This document shows, piece after piece, positions 6,523 through 13,059 of a DNA stretch of 15,802 nt. Position numbers and translations under genes: made by a program. The notes beneath the pieces are model-generated. The model was not told the DNA's origin and ran no database searches. It saw only the letters and a program-made list of their open reading frames with translations. Origin of the DNA: DATHWB01 sp035544575 (GTDB taxonomy: Bacteria; Actinomycetota; Acidimicrobiia; Spongiisociales; ZC4RG35); the NCBI GenBank assembly GCA_035544575.1, contig DATKEC010000008.1:1-15802 (forward strand), given 5' to 3'. How positions within the stretch are numbered: position 1 is the first letter of the stretch; every line of letters starts with the position of its first letter.

Positions 6523-7194
6523 GTGTCTCTGCCACCTCCACCCCGCTTCGAACCCGATCCATGGGCGGCGTCGCGCACCATCGTCATCGGTCTGGCAGGA
6601 GGTTCGGGGTCAGGTAAGACGACGATCGCCGAAGCTCTCGTCGACGCGATCGCCGGGGTCGCTTACGTCCGCCACGACGACTACTACCGCCACCGCCCTG
6701 AGCTGACATTCGAGGACAGGACGCAAGTCAACTACGACCATCCCGACTCGCTCGAAACCGCACTGCTCGTTTCCCACCTGGAGGCTCTGCGAGCCGGTCA
6801 GCCCATCGAGCGGCCCGTTTACGACTTCACGGCTCACCTCCGGTCCGAGCGGTGCGTCGTGGTGGCGCCGGCACCGGTGGTCGTCGTCGAGGGCATCCTC
6901 GTTCTCGCCGACGAGCACCTCAGGAGGCTGATGGATCTCAAGATCTACGTTGACACCGACGCCGACCTTCGCCTGGCCCGTCGCATCGAGCGGGACATCG
7001 GCGAACGCGGCCGTACCGCCGAGTCCGTCATCCACCAGTATTTGACAACCGTGCGGCCGATGCACCTCGAGTTCGTCGAACCTTCGAAGCGTCACGCCGA
7101 CATGATCATCCCGGGCGGACTCAGAATCGGTGCGGTCGCCACCGTCATCGAGATGATGCGGGGCAGGTTCTCGACGGCATGGCTGGAGGGGTAG
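6523..7194 (+). CDS. udk: Uridine kinase
   Basis: 223 aa. It phosphorylates uridine and cytidine to UMP and CMP in the pyrimidine salvage pathway. The P-loop GGSGSGKT spans 26-33, followed by RHDDYYRH (the family's DxYY region), VNYDHPDS (69-76), RPVYDFTAHLR and VVVVEGILVL, in the order found in Udk. RIERDIGERGRTAESVIHQY is the lid region with conserved arginines, and VEPSKRHADMIIPGG near the end matches the family. No uracil phosphoribosyltransferase domain is fused. The GTG start gives a short proline-rich lead before the first strand; an ATG lies within this lead region only in other frames. It may be transcribed separately from the stress-protein gene from the TAGCGT box. Confidence 0.93.
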   Translation: MSLPPPPRFEPDPWAASRTIVIGLAGGSGSGKTTIAEALVDAIAGVAYVRHDDYYRHRPELTFEDRTQVNYDHPDSLETALLVSHLEALRAGQPIERPVYDFTAHLRSERCVVVAPAPVVVVEGILVLADEHLRRLMDLKIYVDTDADLRLARRIERDIGERGRTAESVIHQYLTTVRPMHLEFVEPSKRHADMIIPGGLRIGAVATVIEMMRGRFSTAWLEG

Positions 7195-7205
7195 CTTTGC
7201 GCGAA

Positions 7206-7240
7206 GCGACACGAAACCAGCCTGTCGCGGCATGTAATGC
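7206..7240 (+). repeat. Two small inverted repeats in the udk-peroxiredoxin gap
   Basis: GCGACA (7206-7211) is matched by TGTCGC (7223-7228), and GCAT-GTA-ATGC follows at 7230-7240. They could form a weak transcription-ending hairpin after udk, without a T tract, or an operator. TGTAAT at 7233-7238 resembles a -10 box and could start the peroxiredoxin transcript. All of this is tentative. Confidence 0.3.
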
Positions 7241-7279
7241 GGCAGTGGACGACTTCGACAGATCCCATGAAGGCCCCCG

Positions 7280-7726
7280 ATGATTGCTCCGTCATTCACG
7301 CTGTCGGATCAGGACGGCAAACCGCACTCACTCAAGAGCCACGTCGGACGCCGTCTCATCATCTTCTTCTATCCCAAGGCGATGACCCCTGGCTGCACGG
7401 GTGAGGCGTGTGACTTCCGTGACTCCTATGACGACTTCGCGGCCGCCGGCTACGACATCGTCGGCATCAGCCCGGATCCACCGGAATCGAACAAGAGATT
7501 CCGCGACAAGAACCGCCTCCCGTTCCCGCTCCTGTCCGATCAGAAGCACAGCGTGGCCGGCGCGTACGGAGCCTGGGGCACGAAGGTGAACTACGGCAAG
7601 GAGTACGAGGGCCTGATCCGCTCGACATTCATCGTCGGACCCGATCAGACCATCGAGCGAGAGTTCCGCAACGTGCGGGCCAAGGGCCACGTCGACCGCC
7701 TGCGGCGTGAGCTGCTCGAAACGTGA
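7280..7726 (+). CDS. bcp: Peroxiredoxin of the Bcp/PrxQ type (thioredoxin-dependent thiol peroxidase)
   Basis: 148 aa, the usual Bcp length. It reduces hydrogen peroxide and organic hydroperoxides using thioredoxin. The motif FFYPKAMTPGCTGEACDFRD carries the peroxidatic C39 (after PG) and, five residues on, the resolving C44, so this is a two-cysteine PrxQ enzyme. PSFTLSDQDGKPHSL at the start, VVGIS-like DIVGISPDPPESNKRF, LLSDQKHSVAGAYGAWG and STFIVGPD fit the fold in order. The ATG at 7280 is the only possible start, because an in-frame TGA lies four codons upstream. A GAAGG 6-7 nt before it may be the ribosome binding site. It sits 85 nt after udk and 55 nt before the TPM-like gene, and probably belongs to a stress-response cluster. 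Confidence 0.94.
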   Translation: MIAPSFTLSDQDGKPHSLKSHVGRRLIIFFYPKAMTPGCTGEACDFRDSYDDFAAAGYDIVGISPDPPESNKRFRDKNRLPFPLLSDQKHSVAGAYGAWGTKVNYGKEYEGLIRSTFIVGPDQTIEREFRNVRAKGHVDRLRRELLET

Positions 7727-7768
7727 ACTCACTTCGACCGGCCCTCGGGCTGAGTTCGGGGTGAACGG

Positions 7769-7774
7769 TACGCT
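7769..7774 (+). promoter_or_regulatory. Candidate -10 box (TACGCT) for the TPM-like gene
   Basis: TACGCT lies 7 nt before the GTG at 7782, the same hexamer and distance as at the carboxylase gene. An AGGAGG directly touches the start codon and is too close to act as a normal ribosome binding site, which favours leaderless translation. Confidence 0.5.
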
Positions 7775-7781
7775 CAGGAGG

Positions 7782-9074
7782 GTGAACCGAAAGCGCGCGT
7801 TCGTCGTGGTGATGCTGGCGCTGGTCGTCGCCGTGCCGGCGCTGTCTGCTGCGGCCCAATCCGTCGAGGGGATCGCCGACGAGCTGGAGATCCGCGGGTA
7901 TCACATCGGTGCGGGCGCAGACATCACGATCAACGAGATGGAAGAACTGATCGACCGGTTCCCCCAGTTCGGGTTCGTCGCTCTGGACTCCACTCCGTCC
8001 GGCGGGGCGGATCTGCTGGCCAACACGCTGTTGGACGCAGCCCCTTCGCGGGACACGATCGTTGTCTTGACCGCCGACGAGGCTGGTGCGGCCTCGGCAG
8101 TCCACGGCGACGATGCATTGGACGACGCCTTCGGCACTGCGTTCTCCACCACCGGCGACAGCTACCTCGTCGATTTCGAACAGGTCGCCACTGCTCTCAC
8201 CGGAGGTCCGGCCGCCACCACTCCGAACCAGCCGCCCGCTGACGGAGGGAGCCAAGGTGGCGGGGGGTTCCCGATCGTCTGGCTGCTGGTGCTGGGAGCT
8301 GTCGCCTACTTCGGGTACCGGATGTGGGCCAACAGTCGGGGCGACGAGCGGGCAGTCGCTCGTCGGTTCACCGAGGCGAAGAAGGAGATCGACGCTCAGG
8401 TCGCCGCCGTTGCCAACCAGATCCTGGAACTGTCGGACCGGCCCGATCTCTATTCGAACGCCGAAGCGACCGCCCACTTCCGGCGGGCGTCGGAGACGTT
8501 CCACTCCGCCGAGCTGCGTTTGGAAGCCGCCACCACCACCGGCGCGTTCGAAGCCCTGTCAGATGATCTCGACGATGCCAGGTGGGAACTGGCGGCCGCA
8601 GAGGCGCTCCTGGCTGGACGTCCGCTGCCGGACCGCCCCGAGGACGAGCACCCCGAGCCGTGTTTCTTCGATCCGACCCACGGAGCGGGCGTCGAGGAAG
8701 CCCAGCTGTCCACCGCCGCCGGCACCCGGACGGTCAAGGTGTGCCGGATGGACGCCGAGCGTCTCCGCAATGGTGAACGTCCCGAGCCGAGAACAGTGAC
8801 CGTCGGGGGCCAGGCAGTGCCCGCTCCCACCGCCCCGCGCTCGCACGGCGGGCGGGGCATGGACGCCCTCGACATCTTCTCGATTCTCGTCGGAGGCATG
8901 GGAGACGCGGCCGGATATCGCTGGGGTGGCGGCTCCCGGCGTCGTCGCCCGACGGTGTTCGGCGGGATGGGAGGCGGCTTCGGCGGCGGTGTCCGCGGTG
9001 GCCGATCTTCCGGCGGAGCCTCCGCAGCTCGGTCGATGGGTCGGTCGGTCGGGCGGGCGCGGCGGGGTCGTTGA
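7782..9074 (+). CDS. Secreted/membrane protein with TPM-like N-terminal domain, paired with PspA
   Basis: 430 aa. A signal peptide (basic start, hydrophobic run to about residue 22, AAA-Q cleavage near 25) is followed by an extracytoplasmic region (about 26-145) resembling the TPM domain, a Pro/Gly linker, and one membrane helix (about 163-180). The cytoplasmic part has a charged, probably coiled-coil region (about 185-280), then PCFFDPTHGAG (293-303), a short strand with a second cysteine (C321), and a very glycine- and arginine-rich tail (about 375-430). Proteins of this layout are common next to pspA in actinobacteria, but the function is not established; a role in membrane or envelope stress is inferred from the neighbour 43 nt downstream. 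C294 and C321 might form a metal site or disulfide. The GTG at 7782 gives the signal peptide directly; an upstream extension would bury it. Confidence 0.75.
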   Translation: MNRKRAFVVVMLALVVAVPALSAAAQSVEGIADELEIRGYHIGAGADITINEMEELIDRFPQFGFVALDSTPSGGADLLANTLLDAAPSRDTIVVLTADEAGAASAVHGDDALDDAFGTAFSTTGDSYLVDFEQVATALTGGPAATTPNQPPADGGSQGGGGFPIVWLLVLGAVAYFGYRMWANSRGDERAVARRFTEAKKEIDAQVAAVANQILELSDRPDLYSNAEATAHFRRASETFHSAELRLEAATTTGAFEALSDDLDDARWELAAAEALLAGRPLPDRPEDEHPEPCFFDPTHGAGVEEAQLSTAAGTRTVKVCRMDAERLRNGERPEPRTVTVGGQAVPAPTAPRSHGGRGMDALDIFSILVGGMGDAAGYRWGGGSRRRRPTVFGGMGGGFGGGVRGGRSSGGASAARSMGRSVGRARRGR

Positions 9075-9079
9075 GCCCG

Positions 9080-9085
9080 TAAGCT
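9080..9085 (+). promoter_or_regulatory. Candidate -10 box (TAAGCT) for pspA
   Basis: TAAGCT lies 32 nt before the GTG at 9118, leaving a short leader that contains the purine-rich GAGGGGAAA as a likely ribosome binding site. It would let pspA be transcribed apart from the upstream gene. No clear -35 box is seen. Confidence 0.3.
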
Positions 9086-9117
9086 CACACGCAGTCGATA
9101 TCGAGGGGAAAGTCAAC

Positions 9118-9831
9118 GTGTTGCGTCGAATCTGGGGTTATCTCAAGCAGTTGTTCCGATCCACCGCCGAGGCGGCGATGGATCCCGAGATCGAGATCGA
9201 GCAGGCGATCACAGACGCCCGCAAGCGCGATCAGCAGTTGCGGAATCAAGCGGCGAAGGTGATCGCGCATCGCACCCAGCTCGAACAGAAGATCGAGCAG
9301 GCAGCCACGCAGGTCGGGGAGGGTCGGGAAACAGCCAAGCAGGCGCTGTTGCGCGCCGACGAGGCCAAGACCTCCGGCGACGATGAGGGCGTTCGGCGCT
9401 GGACGCAGGCTGCCCAGTCACTCGCCCTCAAGCTGCAGGCGTCGGAGTCGAATCTCGAAGGTCTCAAAGGCCAGTACGAAGTGGCGATCAACCAGGCCGA
9501 CGACGCCAAGTCAGCGGTTCAGTCCAACGCCATGCGCCTCCAGGAATTGGCCGCCAAGCGCATGCAGCTCGTCGGTCAACTCGAGCAGGCCAAGATGCAG
9601 GAAACGGTGAATGCGGCGGTCGAGTCGATCTCGACGTCGATGGAGATGGACTCGCCGTCCCTGGACAAGGTCGAGGACAAGATCAACCAGCGCCTCGCCC
9701 AGGCCAAGGCTCAGACCGAGTTGAGAGAGGCCACCCCCGAGGGAGCAGAGGCAGAGTTGAAGGAGTCGATCTCGCTCGTCCAGGCCGACGCCCGGCTCGA
9801 CGAACTCCGCAAGGAACTGGGTCTCTCCTAA
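9118..9831 (+). CDS. pspA: PspA/IM30 (Vipp1) family phage shock protein
   Basis: 237 aa. PspA/IM30 proteins form oligomeric scaffolds (ESCRT-III-like) on the inner face of the cytoplasmic membrane and protect it under stress. The N-terminal amphipathic helix (VLRRIWGYLKQLFRSTAEAAM) comes first, then DPEIEIEQAI, the conserved start of helix 1, and long coiled-coil helices rich in Glu, Gln, Ala and Lys to about residue 165. The end ARLDELRKELGLS is also typical. The GTG at 9118 follows GAGGGGAAA and gives exactly the expected amphipathic helix; the frame upstream is antisense or out of phase with the TPM-like gene. It pairs with the TPM-like membrane protein, which may anchor or sense for it. 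No PspF-like activator is nearby. Confidence 0.93.
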   Translation: MLRRIWGYLKQLFRSTAEAAMDPEIEIEQAITDARKRDQQLRNQAAKVIAHRTQLEQKIEQAATQVGEGRETAKQALLRADEAKTSGDDEGVRRWTQAAQSLALKLQASESNLEGLKGQYEVAINQADDAKSAVQSNAMRLQELAAKRMQLVGQLEQAKMQETVNAAVESISTSMEMDSPSLDKVEDKINQRLAQAKAQTELREATPEGAEAELKESISLVQADARLDELRKELGLS

Positions 9832-9877
9832 CACCACAGCCCGCGGCTTCGAGCCCGAACGGCAGGCACGGGTCTTC

Positions 9878-9883
9878 TACACT
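9878..9883 (+). promoter_or_regulatory. Candidate leaderless promoter -10 box (TACACT) for the EtfD-like gene
   Basis: TACACT lies 8 nt before the ATG at 9892, in a 60-nt gap, with only C/G residues and no Shine-Dalgarno sequence between box and start. Confidence 0.5.
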
Positions 9884-9891
9884 CGCCGCCC

Positions 9892-12087
9892 ATGACGGCC
9901 ACCGCCGACCGCGAGGACACGAGGGAAGAGGCCCCATCGGCCTGGCGTCCCCAGGCCAGCCAGATCCTGGCGGCGTTCGGCGTTGCGGCGGTTGTCGGGA
10001 CGCTCGGGCTGTGGTTGCTGGGCTCGCTCACGCCCACTCACCATCCCGAGGTGGGCCGGGTGGTCTTCGGAAACATCCCCCAGGCCCTGAAAGCGGTCTT
10101 CTACATCGTCACCTCCGCCGGTATCGGCGTGGCGTTCTATTTGTTCTCGCTGCGCGCCCGGAACTGGGCGCGGGGCCAGGGCGACAAGCGCACCGGCCTG
10201 TGGCGGGAGCGTGTCCGCCAACTCGACCGGGGACTCCGCATGAAGACTCTCATGCGCGACCGCCAGGCGGGGCTCATGCACTCCATGGTCTACTACGGGT
10301 TCCTGGTCCTGTTCGCCGGCACCGTCACTCTCGAGATCGATCATCTGCTTCCGCCCCGGTTCAAGTTCCTCGAAGGCAACGTCTACCTCGGGTACTCGTT
10401 CATCCTCGAGGTGGCGGGTCTCGTCTTTCTCGGCGGGTTGGGATGGGCGCTCGGCCGGCGGTACATCCAACGACCGTGGCGCATCCGGTCGAAGAGCAAG
10501 CCGGAGGATGCCTGGATCCTCGGGTTGTTGTCGCTGATCGGTGTCACCGGTTTCCTCACCGAGGGGGCTCGCATCGCCGTGGACGGCCGCCCCGACTTCG
10601 AAGTGTGGAGCTTCGTCGGATACCCGTTGTCGACGCTGTTCGCCGACACCGCCGCCGCCGACTGGCACCAGATGTTCTGGACTCTGCACGCCGCGGCGTT
10701 CATGGCGTTCCTCGTGATGTTGCCCACCACCAAGCTGCGCCACATGGTCACCTCGCCGACGAACATGTTCTTGTCGCCGAAGGATCGACCCAAGGGAGCG
10801 ATGAAGCCGATCCCCAACCTCATGGAGGTCGACGACATCGACGTCATCGGAGCCTCGTCGGTCTCCGAGTTCACGTGGAAACAACTCTTCGACACCGACG
10901 CCTGCACCGTGTGCGGACGCTGCACGTCGGTCTGTCCTGCCAGCATCACCGGCAAACCGCTCGACCCGCGTGAGATCGTCCTCAAGACCGGTGAGGTGAT
11001 GGCGGCCTCCGGCAGCCCGGTCGTCTCACCGCCAGTCGGGTTGGCGGCCGGCATCGTCATCGACGGGGATTCGGTGTTCGAACGGGTCACTGCCGAGGAG
11101 GTCTGGTCGTGCACCACCTGCAAGGCGTGTGACGAGATCTGTCCGGTCAACATCGAGATCCTCGACAAGATCCTCGACATGCGTCGCTATCTGTCGCTCA
11201 TGGAGTCGAAATTCCCCAGCGAGCTGGGCAAGGCCTACATGGCGATGGAGAACCAGGGCAACCCTTGGGGCATGGGGCAGCAGAACCGGGCGGATTGGAC
11301 GAAGAAGCTCGACTTCGACGTGCCGATCCTCGGTGTCGACGGTGTCGACCACGCCGAGTTCCTGTGGTTCGTCGGTTGTGCCGGAAGCTTCGACGACCGC
11401 AACCAGAACGTGACGATCGCTCTCGCCAAACTGCTCCACGAGGCGGGGATCGACTTCGCCATCCTCGGTCCGAGGGAGACCTGCAATGGTGACCCGGCTC
11501 GCCGCTCGGGCAACGAATACCTCTGGCAGCAACTGGCGTTGCAGAACATCGAGACCTTCGACGATCTCGGGGTCAAGAAGGTCATCACCCAGTGCCCCCA
11601 CTGTTTCAACACCCTCGCCAACGAGTATCCGCAGATGGGCGGGACCTACGAGGTTGTCCATCACACCGTGGTGCTCGCCGAGCTGCTCGCCCAGAAGCGA
11701 GTGGCGCCCACCGGCGGAGGTGGCGGGACGAAGCGGGTGACGTATCACGATCCGTGCTACCTCGGACGGCACAACGACATCTACCTGGCGCCCCGCGAGG
11801 TTCTTGCAGCCTCCGGCGACGTCGACATGGTCGAGATGCCGCGCCACGGCACTCGGGGACTGTGCTGCGGCGCGGGCGGAGCCCGTTTCTGGCTCGAGGA
11901 GCACACGGGCAGGAAAGTCAACATCGAACGGGCCGAGGAGGCGCTGGCGACGGGTGCCACGGAGATCGCAGTGTCATGCCCCTACTGCTTCGTGATGATC
12001 GACGACGGCGTCAAGGAACTCGGACGGGGAGACGACGTGAGGGTGCGCGACCTCGCCCAACTGCTCACTGACGGGTACGGCGACTAG
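9892..12087 (+). CDS. etfD: EtfD-like membrane Fe-S reductase (ETF:menaquinone oxidoreductase)
   Basis: 731 aa. Five or so hydrophobic segments (about 25-50, 64-85, 130-150, 163-185, 205-225, 262-285) form a NarI-like, probably haem b-binding membrane domain. Two 4Fe-4S clusters follow: C338, C341, C344, C348 and C407, C410, C413, C417. Then come two CCG domains: a first with C531 (TCNGDPARRSGN), C568 and C571 (CPHC), and a second with C622, C658-C659 (LCCGAGGARFW), C696 and C699 (CPYC). The first CCG lacks a cysteine pair, which is the normal pattern in this family. The layout matches actinobacterial EtfD (mycobacterial Rv0338c type), which takes electrons from ETF reduced by acyl-CoA dehydrogenases and gives them to menaquinone. 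Heterodisulfide-reductase-like or lactate-oxidising reductases are alternatives. No ETF genes are in the window. Confidence 0.85.
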   Translation: MTATADREDTREEAPSAWRPQASQILAAFGVAAVVGTLGLWLLGSLTPTHHPEVGRVVFGNIPQALKAVFYIVTSAGIGVAFYLFSLRARNWARGQGDKRTGLWRERVRQLDRGLRMKTLMRDRQAGLMHSMVYYGFLVLFAGTVTLEIDHLLPPRFKFLEGNVYLGYSFILEVAGLVFLGGLGWALGRRYIQRPWRIRSKSKPEDAWILGLLSLIGVTGFLTEGARIAVDGRPDFEVWSFVGYPLSTLFADTAAADWHQMFWTLHAAAFMAFLVMLPTTKLRHMVTSPTNMFLSPKDRPKGAMKPIPNLMEVDDIDVIGASSVSEFTWKQLFDTDACTVCGRCTSVCPASITGKPLDPREIVLKTGEVMAASGSPVVSPPVGLAAGIVIDGDSVFERVTAEEVWSCTTCKACDEICPVNIEILDKILDMRRYLSLMESKFPSELGKAYMAMENQGNPWGMGQQNRADWTKKLDFDVPILGVDGVDHAEFLWFVGCAGSFDDRNQNVTIALAKLLHEAGIDFAILGPRETCNGDPARRSGNEYLWQQLALQNIETFDDLGVKKVITQCPHCFNTLANEYPQMGGTYEVVHHTVVLAELLAQKRVAPTGGGGGTKRVTYHDPCYLGRHNDIYLAPREVLAASGDVDMVEMPRHGTRGLCCGAGGARFWLEEHTGRKVNIERAEEALATGATEIAVSCPYCFVMIDDGVKELGRGDDVRVRDLAQLLTDGYGD

Positions 12088-12099
12088 CCCGGATTGCCT

Positions 12100-12120
12100 G
12101 GTCGGGTGCGCTCCCTGACC
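12100..12120 (+). terminator. Possible hairpin after the EtfD-like gene
   Basis: GGTCGGG pairs with CCTGACC (one G-U pair) around a 7-nt loop, starting 12 nt after the stop. No T run follows, so it is at best a non-canonical terminator, as is common in GC-rich actinobacteria. Confidence 0.35.
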
Positions 12121-12169
12121 CTGGCTACGCGATGGGTTGCCCGCCTCGTCACGAAGTCCGCCCGATCGT

Positions 12170-12175
12170 TACCGT
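12170..12175 (+). promoter_or_regulatory. Weak candidate -10 box (TACCGT) for the hydrolase gene
   Basis: TACCGT lies 35 nt before the ATG at 12211. The leader holds AGCGGAGGA (12182-12190), which is too far from the start, and GGGGGA (12200-12205), 5 nt from it. The rest of the 123-nt gap 12088-12210 shows nothing else. Confidence 0.25.
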
Positions 12176-12210
12176 CCCTCTAGCGGAGGAATCATCAGTG
12201 GGGGACCAGC

Positions 12211-13047
12211 ATGACTAATGAGCGGATCCACCGAGCGGATTCTGCTGACGGCACCGAGATCGCCGGACGAGTACACGGACAGGGGCCACCCGTGGTCCTG
12301 GTTCACGGCGCACCTCATGACGGCGACATCGCCTGGGAGGCGCTGGTGCCTCACCTCGTCGATAGGTTCACCTGCTTCCTGCCAAGTCTCCGCGGTAGAG
12401 GACTTTCCGACGACAGCCCGGACCACTCGCCCCCCCGTCTGCAGGAGGATGTCAACGCGTTCGTCGACAGCATCGGCGAACCGCTTTTCCTGGTCGGCTG
12501 GTCGGCCGGGGTCCCGCGGACGCTTGCTGCAGCAGCTCACAGTGGCGCCGTGGTGGCCGTGGCCACCTTCGAGCCCACGATCATTCCGGTGATGGGAGTT
12601 GATGACAGCGCCCTGAGGGGCGCCATGTACGTGCAGTTCGGTCAGGCGGCTGCAGACGGCCGGCCCGCCGATGCGGCCCGCGCCTTCCACGACTTCATCT
12701 GCACCGACAACGAGATCGCCGCCCTGGACGAGGACTACTTCGAGCGATGCGCAGCAGTCGTCCCGGCGATGCTCAAAGATGGCCGACAAGGCGCGTCCTA
12801 TGACGGGCCCCTGTCGACTGACCCCCAGGTGTTCGGAAAGGTCGCCACGCCGGTCCTGCTGCTGCGGGGCCAACAGACCCAGCTGGACACCTTCTACACC
12901 GGCACGGAGCGCCATGTCGCCGACCATGTCGCCGACCCACACGTGCGCGAGCCGCTGCCGGGTGGCCACCTTGCCCCACTGCTCGCACCCGAGCCCATCG
13001 CCAAGGAGCTGACCTCCTTCTTCGAGTGGGTCCAGCTACCCGCCTAA
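12211..13047 (+). CDS. Alpha/beta-hydrolase fold enzyme
   Basis: 278 aa. VVLVHGAPHDG (28-38) gives the oxyanion loop, LRGRGLSD is the usual segment after strand 4, and VGWSAGV (95-101) is the nucleophile elbow with S98. H253 in PGGHLAPL is the catalytic His near the C-terminus; the acid is not certain, with D226 after the PVLLLRG strand as a candidate. The family includes esterases, haloalkane dehalogenases and C-C hydrolases, and no substrate can be named; a Ser nucleophile argues against a dehalogenase. There is no signal peptide. GGGGGA stands 5 nt before the ATG. It is a single gene between the EtfD-like gene and the large regulator, ending 12 nt before the regulator's stop on the other strand. 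Confidence 0.85.
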   Translation: MTNERIHRADSADGTEIAGRVHGQGPPVVLVHGAPHDGDIAWEALVPHLVDRFTCFLPSLRGRGLSDDSPDHSPPRLQEDVNAFVDSIGEPLFLVGWSAGVPRTLAAAAHSGAVVAVATFEPTIIPVMGVDDSALRGAMYVQFGQAAADGRPADAARAFHDFICTDNEIAALDEDYFERCAAVVPAMLKDGRQGASYDGPLSTDPQVFGKVATPVLLLRGQQTQLDTFYTGTERHVADHVADPHVREPLPGGHLAPLLAPEPIAKELTSFFEWVQLPA

Positions 13048-13059
13048 CTGGGTTTGTCG

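Noticed and set aside
5990..6562. Extension of the CoA-transferase to 573 aa
   Set aside because: It runs antisense through the stress-protein gene, while AAGGAGG before 5989 marks the true start.
9877..10884. 335-aa minus-strand frame
   Set aside because: It is antisense to the membrane domain of the EtfD-like gene and has no recognisable motif.
11026..11904. 292-aa minus-strand frame
   Set aside because: It lies antisense to the Fe-S and CCG domains, whose cysteine motifs confirm the plus-strand frame.
12169..12969. 266-aa minus-strand frame
   Set aside because: It is antisense to the alpha/beta hydrolase, which has a clear GWSAG elbow and catalytic His.
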